DNA from: Pristionchus mayeri
Taxonomy: Eukaryota; Nematoda; Chromadorea; Rhabditida; Neodiplogasteridae
Assembly: GCA_036245805.1 (NCBI GenBank)
Contig: BTRK01000002.1
Coordinates: forward strand, 20,515,067 to 20,579,066
Direction of reading: 5' to 3'
Length of the DNA: 64,000 nucleotides
The stretch's first letter is position 1, and every line of letters begins with the position of its first letter. Under the pieces are notes generated by a model that had not been told where the DNA came from, made no database searches, and worked only from the letters and a program-made list of their open reading frames with translations. Positions 11,292-21,367 of this stretch are shown in pieces. Both the position numbers and the translations under genes were made by a program.

Positions 11292-11915
11292 GCTTCCCCG
11301 TCGGTATATTGATATATTATTGATTGTCAACCTTAGTGCCTGTCCTGTCCTAGAATTAGCCATAATATTTAGGTCTTTTCATTCCAATTGAAACTCGTTT
11401 GTTGATTGTTTTCCTTGTTGAGATTGTTCGAGTATAATCATTCTTTATTCTTTCCATATCTCTGACACTTCTAGCTTTCGACGTTTCTTTTCTCCATAGG
11501 TCTCATCCGTTTGTACACTTTTATCAATTTCCATTGTTGAATTCTCACAGCGAAAGTGGTCTCACACTAATGTCAATTGAATACGGTTCACGCTATAAAT
11601 GTAATTCGTACACGTCATCGAATGATAGAATGGTGATGCGATAGTAAAGTAAAGTGAACAGTAGAGTGTAGGAGATGCAATGAATAGATGGATAAGAGGG
11701 AGTAATTGATGGTTGATTAGAATTAGGCGATTTGACCCGAGAGGAAGAAGGTTCGACTGTTCGTGCACGTCGAGTAATTACAAATAATACAGTGGATTAG
11801 GGATGTACAGGAGGGATCAAATGAAGGGGAGAATCACAGTGACTGGGAAGGGAGAACTGGCTTCGACCGAGATAGAGGGTACAGTTGCATTGGTAGAAAG
11901 GAAGAGACTAGAGGG
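11292..11915. other. Intergenic between convergent USP and RNF11-like genes
   Basis: This is 624 bp between two 3' ends. It should contain both 3' UTRs. No additional gene is supported. Confidence 0.6.
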
Positions 11916-13124
11916 TCAATTGGAGGCAGAGGAAGAGGCGATCTCACTCAGTTTCAGAGTGTTATGGGCAGTGAATGAGGAGAGCATCGTTGAATCGACG
12001 GGTTCGAGACACGAGGGACAGTTGAACGAACGAATCTCAACCATTCACGTAATGCTTCAGATAAGAGCATTCATGCCAAGTATACCGTCAATAGAACTCG
12101 ACTCACCAGCCAGTCGTCGACGCACTCAACGTGGAATTTGTGCATGCAGGGAAGGTATCGCACCTGAATAAGGAGATCAAAACGTGCAAGTTATCGCATC
12201 GAAAGATTATTCGGAACTTTCCTAGAAGCCTACCAAGACCTGCCCAGTTTGCCCTCCCCCCCTTTGGGTTGCGGGCCGAGTACTTAACCATAAGCAGTCA
12301 ACATCCAAGCCTAAGCAGTGTAAGCAGATCCCCAAGCAAGTTAGGCCTAAGCCTGATCTCAGCCAGATTTTTTTCCTTATAATGTGAAAGAGGTGGAAAG
12401 GGAGGAGCTTGGTACGGTTCCAAAAAAGTACCAATTCTTCTTTTTTTTCTCGCTTTTTTCGGCTTAATTTTTTTCGTAGGGTCTGTTTGATGAAAATGGA
12501 TCCTGCATGAGCACTATTTGAACAAGCCAAAATAAAAAGAGCGTTACCAAGGCCATTTCGCTTTTCATTCGCGTTTTATCAAACCTAATTTTAGTAAAAA
12601 CCGTAATCCTGAGAGATGTTCATTATGAAATTATGGTATCGAATGTATAAAACAAAGATAATTTCCCTCGCTATGATATTGGGTGGTAAGTTGACTGATT
12701 GATTCTTTCAATTAATATAACTGTGAACCCACTCTCTCTCCAGCATCCAGATTGCACATGCAGATGGCACATTCGCTCTCCCCCATCTCCTTCCGATAAC
12801 TAATGGCTGGAATCTGGAATGAGTGAATGGAGTAAGTAGAGAGATCTAAGGGTTACCTGTGCAAGGAGAGACTTCACTCGATTAGACTGTTCCTGACTCA
12901 TTTGCTCACTCTCATTTGGAATTTCACTTCGGCTATTTCGTTCGTATAGATTATTTACATATGAACTCTGGAAAAGGAATACTGCACGCTAACTACGTTT
13001 AAAATGAACTGACGTTATGAGGAAGGGCGAGCGGATTCGTATATGAAGAAGGCACAGGATGAGAGGAGGAGGAAGATGAAGGAGTAGAATGATTTCCCCC
13101 CATCAGTGGTAGACAGTTGCCCAT
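11916..13124 (-). CDS. RNF11-like RING-H2 E3 ubiquitin ligase
   Basis: Small membrane-anchored E3 ligase adaptor. Five exons: 13124-13014, 12892-12857, 12813-12733, 12163-12107, 12035-11916. The sum is 405 nt, 134 aa, all in phase. The N-terminus MGNCL matches the myristoylation/palmitoylation signal of RNF11. A linker EQSNRVKSLLAQ follows. The RING-H2 reads CAICMCNLDAGERV, then RYLPCMHKFHVECVDDWL, then IRSFNCPSCLEPVDSTMLS, almost residue for residue the RNF11 RING. The PPxY motif used by vertebrate RNF11 to bind HECT ligases is not obvious here, and the C-terminal tail is about 20 residues longer. It was found from splice-phase and motif reading; the open frames on the opposite strand are shadows. 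Confidence 0.92.
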
Positions 13125-13558
13125 TATTTCACTCCAAGATCATAACACTGAAATAATTCATCGATTGAGCGATTGATTGGAGGACGAATTACAACTCTCT
13201 CTTCACATGACTATGTAGTACACGGGAATGAATCGATTCCCACTCTGTTTCTCTAGTACGAGAGAAGTCTCCCTTGACGGGAAACAGCAGAAATGCATTC
13301 ACTATCTGTACAGAGGGAAAATCAAAAAGATAGTGGAGTGACCACAAAGAAAGAAACTATTTGATCTAGATATAGCGAGTATTTAAAAAAAATTTTTTAT
13401 CGAATCAACAATAACAGCAAATAACAATTGAGCGTCTTATCAGAGAAGCAGACGTTATCAGTCTCGAGTTTTCACTATGAATCAGAGCTTTGTCGCATAT
13501 CACTACACACATATTCTACGCATAACTGATAATGTTTGCTTCATTAACAATGAATCCA
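13125..13558. other. Intergenic upstream of RNF11-like gene
   Basis: This is 434 bp between the RNF11-like start and the REXO4-like stop, both on the minus strand. It is AT-rich, and no gene or clear motif is seen. Confidence 0.6.
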
Positions 13559-14845
13559 TCACTTGTATCTTTTTATCTCGTCTTCCCACTTTGCTTTCAT
13601 ATTCAAATAGATCCTCAATGCGACTCTTGCATCAATGATCGAATCGTGCTCACCCTCAAAGCGATAAAATATCAAAGACCTTTTCCACAAGAGTACCTGT
13701 TGGATGTCGATTCCGAGTATTTTACTGGCCAATAATTTGAGTGAGGGATGAGCGACAGGAGGGTTGAGAAGTTGCCTGAGACAGTATAATGAAAAGAGAA
13801 GTGTGAGCATATGAATGTACCGAATGGCTTTGCACTTGTACGTGTCACGAGTGAGTTTCCTCGGATGGGAAAGTGCCAATACTCGCATGTCATTATGGAG
13901 AGCGTGTCCCACCACGATCCGTCCTTCCATTATCTTGTGCACTTCCTTCTGGACGTCCTCGAATCGCGACGCTGCAAGTGATCATCAATGAGCATAATTT
14001 GTAAAATAAACTTACCATTGATAAGGTGAGCAGGTCGGATACCGGAAACAGCAGTGCGATAGTCAACCACCTACAATTTACGTCAAATTAGATTACACAA
14101 ATGCAACTTCTGAATTCACCTTCATCTTTGGTCTGACGTATTTATCGTACACGATTTTTCCTCCTTCATTTACAATGGATACTCTGGCGAGATTGTCGTC
14201 TTTTCCTCCTTCCCCAACTCCCACATACTCGCAATCGATGGCGATCACACGTGTCAATTCACCCCTATAACACACCCTTTTTGAGAAAATCGACATATTT
14301 CAGGGGAAAAATCGACGCTGCATTCCTTGAGAAATTCTAACTTTGTTTTTATTTAATTAAAGCGACACTCGTCTTCCTAGTGATACTCGTCGGTTTTCCT
14401 CGTCGAACACTATCAGTTGGTGAAGTCAGAAGGATTTCGAATTTTCGGCGTGCGCCAAATATATTTCGGTTCTGTCAGATAGGTATTTAGATAGTGTGTT
14501 CTATCAACCAAATATATACCATCAACCGTAGCACATCCATTGAAAAGAAATGAAACATACTTTTCTTTGTCTTCTCCAGTCACGGGAACTTCCTCCCTCC
14601 TCATCTTCTTCGCACCAGGAATCTCGGTTTCTCCGGTGTCGTTCACCTTTCTCTTCTTCTTCGATGATTTGAATGGAATTTCTTTCTTCTCTTTTGGAGG
14701 AGCATTTGCTTCTTCTTCTTTCAGCTTCTAACATATAAAATAGTTCACAAAGATAAATATTCAACAATTTTACCATTTGAAGAACTTTCCAATTAGGGGC
14801 TACATCTTTCGCTTCGATCTTTCCACCCTTCTTGAGCGGAGGCAT
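13559..14845 (-). CDS. REXO4-like DEDDh 3'-5' exonuclease
   Basis: Nuclear/nucleolar RNA exonuclease of the REX4/ISG20 group, linked to ribosomal RNA processing in yeast. Seven exons: 14845-14774, 14727-14561, 14264-14120, 14070-14016, 13971-13821, 13775-13697, 13654-13559. The sum is 765 nt, 254 aa. The N-terminal region is basic with an SSKKKRKV nuclear-localisation signal. Exo motifs: [11 protein letters not shown] (ExoI), [12 protein letters not shown] (ExoII), [14 protein letters not shown] (ExoIII), all catalytic acids and the His present. [13 protein letters not shown] is the conserved linker. The intron at 13820-13776 is 45 nt, in frame and without a stop, so its retention would add 15 residues. 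The second intron holds a solo transposon end. Confidence 0.93.
14386..14465. repeat. Solo terminus of the 2458-4219 TIR family
   Basis: About 80 bp in the REXO4-like intron 2 match the right end of the dnj-20 intron element: GGTTTTCCTCGTCGA and GGTGAAGTCAGAAGGA, then TTTTCGGC. Only one end is present, so this is a decayed relic. Confidence 0.65.
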
Positions 14846-15376
14846 CCTGAATTAATCAAACTATTTAATTTTAAAATTAAAGACAATTACTAAATCTAGA
14901 TTAACCTCGCATAACGCGTTAGTTATATAACTAATTAGAATTTTTTAATGCAAAGAACCAAGAAATCGCATTATTCAAAATGCTTCTAAAATTAAATGCA
15001 CGAGAAATCCAATAACTTAGGAGCTGGAGATACTATTTCAATAAGAAAATGCTAAAAATTATGCAAACTAAATTAATTAAACTCATTAACACAATTAACG
15101 ATGAAGCTCATATATTCACCGTACCCTCCACCAGCTTGTGAAGTTTGATGGGTCAGTTTTTATAGATATTGTGTTTCTCCTAATATATTCAAAATGAATA
15201 TTTTTTCATTATTCATTGAAAAAAAATTTCTGTTGTAAAGAAAACTGGGAAATAAAAAAAATAAAAAAACCACATTAATAATAATAATAAATTATCTACG
15301 CCCGAGGCGCGACGAAACAGTAAGATACATGAGTGATCAAATAGCAAGAAAATGGGTGGGAATTGACTCTCAGTAA
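14846..15376. other. AT-rich intergenic DNA
   Basis: This is 531 bp, strongly AT-rich with A runs and an (AAT)n stretch near 15280. It includes the REXO4-like promoter. No gene is seen. Confidence 0.6.
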
Positions 15377-15640
15377 TTATTCAGTGTGAGAGAGTGTGGC
15401 GATTAAGGGATGGTTCAAAAATCGGCGCTTGAATACTCGCATGTTGGGGGCGGTTCGAATTTCTTCTGGGAGTTGGGAATACAATCTGGATGTTCTAACA
15501 GGAAAGGAATGAAATCTAGAAGTGCTAGTGGTCAGTTCGATATTGATACCAAATGTTGATGTTCGATATCGCTGGTCTCGTTGAGGTTTGTACACATAGA
15601 ATGATGAACGGGGAATAATAGTGGATCCAGTCATAATCAT
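15377..15640 (-). pseudogene. C-terminal fragment of a non-LTR reverse transcriptase
   Basis: An 87-codon open frame ends RTSRLYSQLPEEIRTAPNMR and then VFKRRFL. This is the pattern found at the extreme C-terminus of LINE-type reverse transcriptases (R..RLWN.LP..I....S...FK..L). No polymerase catalytic motif is present, so this is a 5'-truncated relic, typical of target-primed insertion. Identification rests on this tail pattern only. Confidence 0.6.
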
Positions 15641-16116
15641 ATGAGTACATTACTATGAAGTTAAGAAAATCCGCCAATTACATTGTATTTTCATTATGAA
15701 AAAGTACGACAAATAAATTGTACTCAATGGAGGGTGCGAAAACGACCAAATTCAGTGATATTTTCATATGGGAGTGAATAGTGTTGAGAATACGGCTTTG
15801 CGTCTCCTCTCCTCGCACGCTCTCTCATTGACCAGACTGGGAGTGTGTGGGATGAGGAGATCCTTCTGCTCAGAAGATACCTCACTAACAAACTGCCTCG
15901 TTTCCATCTCATGGATATTATAGACGTGATTCGATTGTTAAAATGGATTGTTTTCGTCTGGATGGATCTCCCTCCGTTCAGAGTTTCTCCGTTTCTTCCT
16001 CCAATGGTTATCCAGCCCCTTCCTCCCGTCGATTCACCTGCAGGGAGAGGATATAAAGAGACTGAATCATCAATCGAAACCATCCCCTCTTCCTTCTTCA
16101 ATCCATCCATTCCAGT
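15641..16116. promoter_or_regulatory. Promoter region of the small secreted gene, with TATA box
   Basis: A TATAAA sits at 16052-16057, 60 bp before the ATG at 16117, in otherwise pyrimidine-rich sequence. Long open frames on both strands here look like compositional artefacts. The position fits a strong, regulated promoter. Confidence 0.5.
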
Positions 16117-16471
16117 ATGCGATTCGTGCTTCTCTTCGTGTTCATCTCTTGCTTCATTGCTTCGGAGGCCTACTTCGGAGAGGATCTTATCAAGGCACCG
16201 GGAGACTTCTTCACTTCGGTCTCTCCCATCCCACCCCTCATATACATCACCCTTCTCATTCCAGCTCATGGACAAACTGAAGGACCTGACTGGAGGAAAG
16301 GAAGGAATTCCTCCCACTGGAAATTCATCCCTGCCTGAACCTGCTCCCATTGTCGACGAGAAGACGGGAGGGAATGGAGTGAGTGAATGAGGGATCTGCT
16401 AATCAATAATCCATCGTCTTCAGGATTCTCTTCCCAACCCTCCTCTTCCCGTTGAGAAGAAGCAGGACTGA
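16117..16471 (+). CDS. Small secreted protein, 87 aa, unknown function
   Basis: Not recognised. Three phased exons: 16117-16218, 16265-16378, 16424-16471. The start is the first ATG after the TATA box. A clear signal peptide (MRFVLLFVFISCFIASEA) leads a short acidic, Pro- and Gly-rich mature peptide with YFGEDLIKAPGDFF, LMDKLKDLTGGKEG and a PNPPLPVEKKQD tail. There is no cysteine in the mature part, so it is not a defensin or toxin-like knot. The dibasic EKK sites could allow processing. It could be a secreted peptide precursor or a matrix component. Confidence 0.75.
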
Positions 16472-16981
16472 ATAGATATTTGACTCACCTACTTGATATC
16501 CCCTCGAATAAAAGTTCCTAGTTCTTCTCCATTCCCGACTGAGAAGCCCCTCAGATGCACATTGTGACGATGCAATGTCTCGCTCTCGTTTAAATATTTA
16601 TCAATCGAACATCTCCTAACAATGCATACCTATACAAACATTGATATTTCTCAAACAGGATTTAGGTCTTGCAGACAATTATTCACACATAAAAGTTCAG
16701 TCACATCAAGCTAGTTTATAGTCGTCAAGGGACGACGGGGCAGTCCAGTGAGGCAGACTGCTGAGATACATAGTCACTAGTATTCCATACTAATTAAAAG
16801 GATCTACAAATAGTAAAGAGCTTGAGTTGAGTGGCATCTTGGCACGAAATGAGGATACTGTAATAGAAGTATTGATTCACGAGGAATGGCTTTGATTTGC
16901 CTGGTAGTCACTGTAGATCCCTTCATCAGTTGCACTCGAATGGACACTGAGAGCGAGGGGACGAATAGGCTGCACTGCAAT
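16472..16981. other. Intergenic between convergent secreted-protein and Notch-like genes
   Basis: This is 510 bp holding the two 3' UTRs. No further gene is supported. Confidence 0.6.
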
Positions 16982-19442
16982 TCATTCCATCCCATCTTCC
17001 ACTTGGGGTTCAACCAGACCGTAAGTGTGATGGGAAGAAGATCCCATCGTGTCATCCTCCTTCACTGTCACTTCTTTCCATTTGTGCAGTCGCAGATTCT
17101 GAATCGATTGAGACTTCCATCGGACAATTTCTTACCTTGAGATAAGGGCGATTCTCGTCAGTTAATTCTCCCTCCGATACTCCTTTCAGAAGATTCGCCA
17201 TCTCGAAGAGGAATGATCGATGTCCTCTCCCCCCCTCACCTCTATCACCCCTCTGCTCCTCGCTAGATCCTCTGCTCTCTTCTTCTCTTTGTCCCTTCCC
17301 ATCTGCAATCCCATCCCGTAGTTCCTTCATTCCCTTCATCAGCTCACCACATTGCATTTCCCTCCTCTCATCATCATTTCCACTATCTCCATTCCACAGT
17401 ACTGCACTGCATAATGGAGAGGAGATCTTCCCCTATCGTCAACTGAATTCGCATCCGCACCTGCAATGATTCGGTTGAAAGGAGTAGGGTTCGCAATTCG
17501 AGAGCACGTAGTAAGACGGCATCTCCCTCCTCGGATAAGGGGAGGGGAGAGGCTACCCTGAATTGCCATCCCTAGAAAGGAGTTGTACCTCTCTCTAGAA
17601 GCAGCTCAATCTGCTCTCGGTGGTTGTTCATCACAGCGAGATGGAATGGAGATCGATGGCAGAGTAGGGGATCGTCTCCCTTTAATCATTACATGCACTA
17701 TTACCAACCTTCCTCCACTTCTTTTATCACATAAGCTAGCAAAAAACCGTCATAGTTCACTCCCCCCCCTCTCCATTTTTTTCGGTCTCAAACTACCCAC
17801 TCGTTATGCCCAGATTTACTCACATCCATTCCTCTCAAGTTTATATCCGCTCCACAATCAATCAATAATCGGGAGAAATCGGTCGACTCGTAACTCATCG
17901 ATAATTTCAGAGCACTCATGTTACGGTAATCGCAATGGTCGATCTGAGAGAGAGAGCCAACGAATGAATAGAAGAGGAAATACTGACCATTCTAAGTACG
18001 GTAGGGAACTCGAGAAGAGTAGAGAGGGTCTCTATCGAGGAAGAGGAGACTGCGAGATGCAGCAATGATTGGTGCTTGTCATCTACTATCGAAGGATCTG
18101 CACCCTCAAAGAAAGAAGGATGAGAGGGAGAGAGGGGAGGAGGAACCATCGAGAGAAGCCATCGGAGGAATGAGACTGGTCTGTGCATTATAGAGAGATG
18201 AAGGAGTGATCGACCATCTACAACCAGAGATTGCACTCCTCAAGGGAGAAAGAGATACCTCGATCTACAGTGTTGATTGACTCTCCACACTTGATGAGAG
18301 CCTTGATGTCTTCCTCTATGGATTGATTGGTAGAAGAGACGAGAGCATGGAGAGGAGAGTCCTGTCCCCTCTCTACTCTATTCACTTCATTCACCACTAG
18401 AGAGGAGCTGTGAATGGATGAGTCTCATCGTGGCCTCTCACCCCTTGCACTCTGCTCCTCATCGATGGATCCTTCCTTCGAAGACTTCCGTCCATGGAAG
18501 AAACAGATCAAAGCTGATGAAATATTGATTAGTTGAGAGATGAAGAGAGGATGGATACCCAATAGAAGGAGGGAGACTGCTAGGATGGGAAGGAAGAGGA
18601 AGGGAAGGGGAAGAGTCCATCCACTCTCTTCTCTCTTCCCGTACAGAAGGGAGAGCATGAAGGGAGACACACTCTACACCAGAATACTCTCACTAGTCTA
18701 TCAAAGACAACTCTGACCTCATCCCTCATCGACTGATACCATTGTCTCATCGATTCATCCAATTTCTTCATGCAGTCCTTCCAACAATCCATTCGTTTCA
18801 GAGAGAGCATTACTTGGATGGAAGAGATGTCAGGAGGATTCTGAGAGGACGATCAAATGGAGAGAATGAAGAGAACCCACTGGTTCTCTCTCAAGGTACA
18901 GTCTCCGATTTGGTCCCTTTTGAGGTGTCCATTCCCAGATGAGGAGATCGAGAGAATCACGAACTATCTCCACTCGACTACTGCAAGAGAAGGAGATGGA
19001 GATGGAGAGGGAGAGGGAGAGAGACATACCCAGTGATTGAGGAGATCTCGGAGAGAAAACGATGGGAGATGAACATAAAGTCAGGAGGAGAGATGTGAAG
19101 AGCCAGCATCAACTTCCCGTCGCTCTGTGAAGGGAAAGTGGAGAGTAGATAGGGAGGGGGAACCTCATTGATAGAGCCGCAGTCCCCTCCATCCAATCCA
19201 CACTCTGCACTACTGCACTCGAGATCGCAGAGATTGTCAGATGAAACCTCCCTGGAAGAAAAGGAAAGAGAAGGAGAGAGGGATGACATACCGACAGAAT
19301 ACCAAGTTGAAACAAGTAGGACGAATGGGGTAGATCAGATCTATGGGAAAGAATGAGGGGGGAGAAGGAATGAGATTGACTGACCTCGTCGTTGAGAAAG
19401 AATCGATGTTGATGAGGGGAGGAATAAAAGGAGAAGAAGCAT
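16982..19442 (-). CDS. Compact Notch-like receptor lacking EGF repeats
   Basis: Single-pass receptor of the Notch family. Seventeen exons: 19442-19385, 19340-19292, 19251-19164, 19124-19030, 18980-18881, 18840-18718, 18673-18559, 18513-18442, 18396-18259, 18217-18147, 18104-17988, 17943-17824, 17679-17589, 17460-17348, 17302-17240, 17201-17136, 17098-16982. They total 1596 nt (531 aa) and every junction phases. Order: signal peptide [19 protein letters not shown]; one LNR with six cysteines (PTCFNLVFC, NLCDLECSSAECGLDGGDC); NOD (GKLMLALHISPPDFMF); NODP (DCWKDCMKKL); transmembrane PFLFLPILAVSLLLLG; about seven ankyrin repeats, e.g. GADPSIVDDKHQSLLHLA and GADANSVDDRGRSPLHYAV; then a short tail. 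There are no EGF repeats, and a usual Notch has ten or more plus three LNRs. No W-x-P RAM motif is seen after the membrane. Confidence 0.88.
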
Positions 19443-19811
19443 CGGAGGAAAGATGATCACGAAGGATGGGAGAGAGAGATGGGAGTGGATCGATGAGGGA
19501 AGGAGAGAAGGGTCACTGATCTACCCCCACTGGCATCGTCAATCAATATGAGGCCGTGTGCCTCAAGAGCAAGACACGGAACAGACTATATATAATTAGT
19601 CGCGTGTATGTACTTTGGAATGTAGTAATGAGAACTAGTTTAAAAATATGAAATGTGGAAAATGAGGAGAGCGAAGGGCGAACTGTTTCTTTTCTTGCCG
19701 GGGAAATGGTTGATATTGGATATTCATAGTTTTACTTATGATCTCTAGATACTTTATCTTGCACAACTGAAGTTTCAGAAAGTTTTCCTCGTTCCGAATA
19801 GAGGTCATTCT
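19443..19811. other. Short intergenic upstream of the Notch-like gene
   Basis: This 369 bp separates the signal-peptide exon from the stop of the E2 gene on the same strand. No cysteine-rich EGF-like exon can be read here on the minus strand. Confidence 0.7.
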
Positions 19812-20528
19812 TCATTTGGCCTTTCCTTCCTTCAAAGACTCTCTCAGTTGAGTGAAGAAAGCGGGCCGATTCTGAATGAGATGGAGAGAGGGAGAGGAGA
19901 GGGGAGAAACCTTGAGGAAGAGTTCAGCTGCATCCAGAGAGATCGGACGATTTGTGTCTGGCTCGATCAGATGCACCATCACATTCATGATCACTGTCCT
20001 CAATCAATATTCTATCACTACCGTACTCTCCTACCATTCTCGAGGGTGCAAGTGGCCTTCCAGTTGTCATAAGAGAGGATTGCAATGCACACTTCTCCTT
20101 CCTTATCCACATTCGGATGGACGATCTATCATCATCTCCTTTACTCTTCATTCACTTTCCTAGTCCTACCTTACTCTCGAACTTGATCTTGGGTGGTTTG
20201 AAAGGGTAATCGACTGAGAGATCAGCGATTAAGACAAACGGAAGGCCCTCCAGAGGAGCCGTCATCTGTTATTCTCACAGTATATCACCACAAATTACTC
20301 TATCTCTATCTCTTACGCATCGGCATTTGATTGTGAAGCTATGCTCCATCGTATGCTTATCGATCGATTCAACGATTGGATTCAAAGTGATAGAAAGTGT
20401 ACGAATTTCCTAAAATTACAATACCATGTCGAAATATATTTTAATGGAATCTAATATTCACCAACCTTTTCTACGCGCTGCTTGTGAACGTTTTTAGCAT
20501 AAGCGATTGCAGCTGTTGCACCGTCCAT
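19812..20528 (-). CDS. UBE2L3-like ubiquitin-conjugating enzyme E2
   Basis: Carries ubiquitin as a thioester for HECT/RBR ligases. Six exons: 20528-20466, 20409-20317, 20265-20170, 20125-20035, 19993-19911, 19871-19812. The sum is 486 nt, 161 aa, all in phase. Motifs: DYPFKPPKIKFESK, then VHPNVDKEGEVCIAIL with the catalytic Cys in GEVC, and NWKATCTLENVI. The HPN turn and F-K-P-P match UBE2L3 (UbcH7/UBC-18), as does the overall length (154 aa). The N-terminal half is divergent. The minus-strand position just upstream of the Notch-like gene (369 bp gap) closes off space for missing receptor exons. Confidence 0.88.
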
Positions 20529-21367
20529 TTCAGATGGAGGATGGATAGAATGAAAGGGAAAAAGAGTGAAGCTTATTGAACTATTTCGATGTAATTACGA
20601 TTGTGGTTATGCAAATCGATAAAAATCGAAAATATCGTGCCTTAAAAGGAATTGAGATACGGTATCGCGACTACGATATGAAATACTTATTGAAATCCTG
20701 TTCTGTTCTTAATCCAATAATGGCCAATAACAATTTGACTTCTTCATTAGAGCTTATATTTTCTTATATTTTCTACGCTTACAAACTTCAGCGAGACCGA
20801 ACGTCTCTCTCGGAACCACCATTGAACTGACCTGTCCGAACGATACTAGGTCGGATGAGGAATACCGCCTTTGATATATCAAAGGATACATGATGGAATT
20901 GTTCTCATCCGATCTAGTGCCGAGCGAACCTCACGTGAGCTCGACTTCCCGATGCAATTCGTACTGTCCCTAACATCCGAATATTCAAGTGTCGATTGGA
21001 AAGCCACCTGATAATCGAAGACCAATGATTGGCGTTCATCCATCCTGCTGCAATCATTACTTAATCGCGATTAATCACCTATGCATCTTCTGGTTTCGTC
21101 GCGTGTTTCGTGTATATATTTTATTATGCAGATTAATTATACTTTCAGGGAATCTACAACCCCGATCGAGAGAGCGATGCGCGAAAATTGGCTTGGATGT
21201 ATGTTTTAATATTTTAACAATTTCTTTAATAGGTAAATTCGTTTTTTTTCTAGACCATGCAAATAATAAGTGGATTTAAATATTTTTCTCTTACTACTAG
21301 TACTATTATGGAATAAAATCACCAACTGAAGGAAGTTTTGCATGGAATGATGTGATTTGCCTTATAG
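20529..21367. other. Intergenic with a small imperfect palindrome
   Basis: No gene is supported. A 14-bp repeat CTAGGTCGGATGAG (about 20846-20859) is complemented, with one mismatch, by CTCATCCGATCTAG (20904-20917), with TTTGATATATCAAA between them, suggesting a decayed short MITE. Confidence 0.5.

Noticed and set aside
11803..12171. 122-codon plus-strand open frame
   Set aside because: It is antisense to the last two exons of the RNF11-like gene, which carry a textbook RING-H2.
15724..16390. Overlapping open frames of 208 and 181 codons on opposite strands
   Set aside because: Pyrimidine/purine-biased sequence, no domain, and they overlap the TATA promoter and phased exons of the small secreted gene.
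17186..17302. Earlier stop for the Notch-like gene by reading through 17240
   Set aside because: A 38-nt intron (17239-17202) followed by two phased exons gives a better coding continuation to 16982, although the early stop remains a possible isoform.
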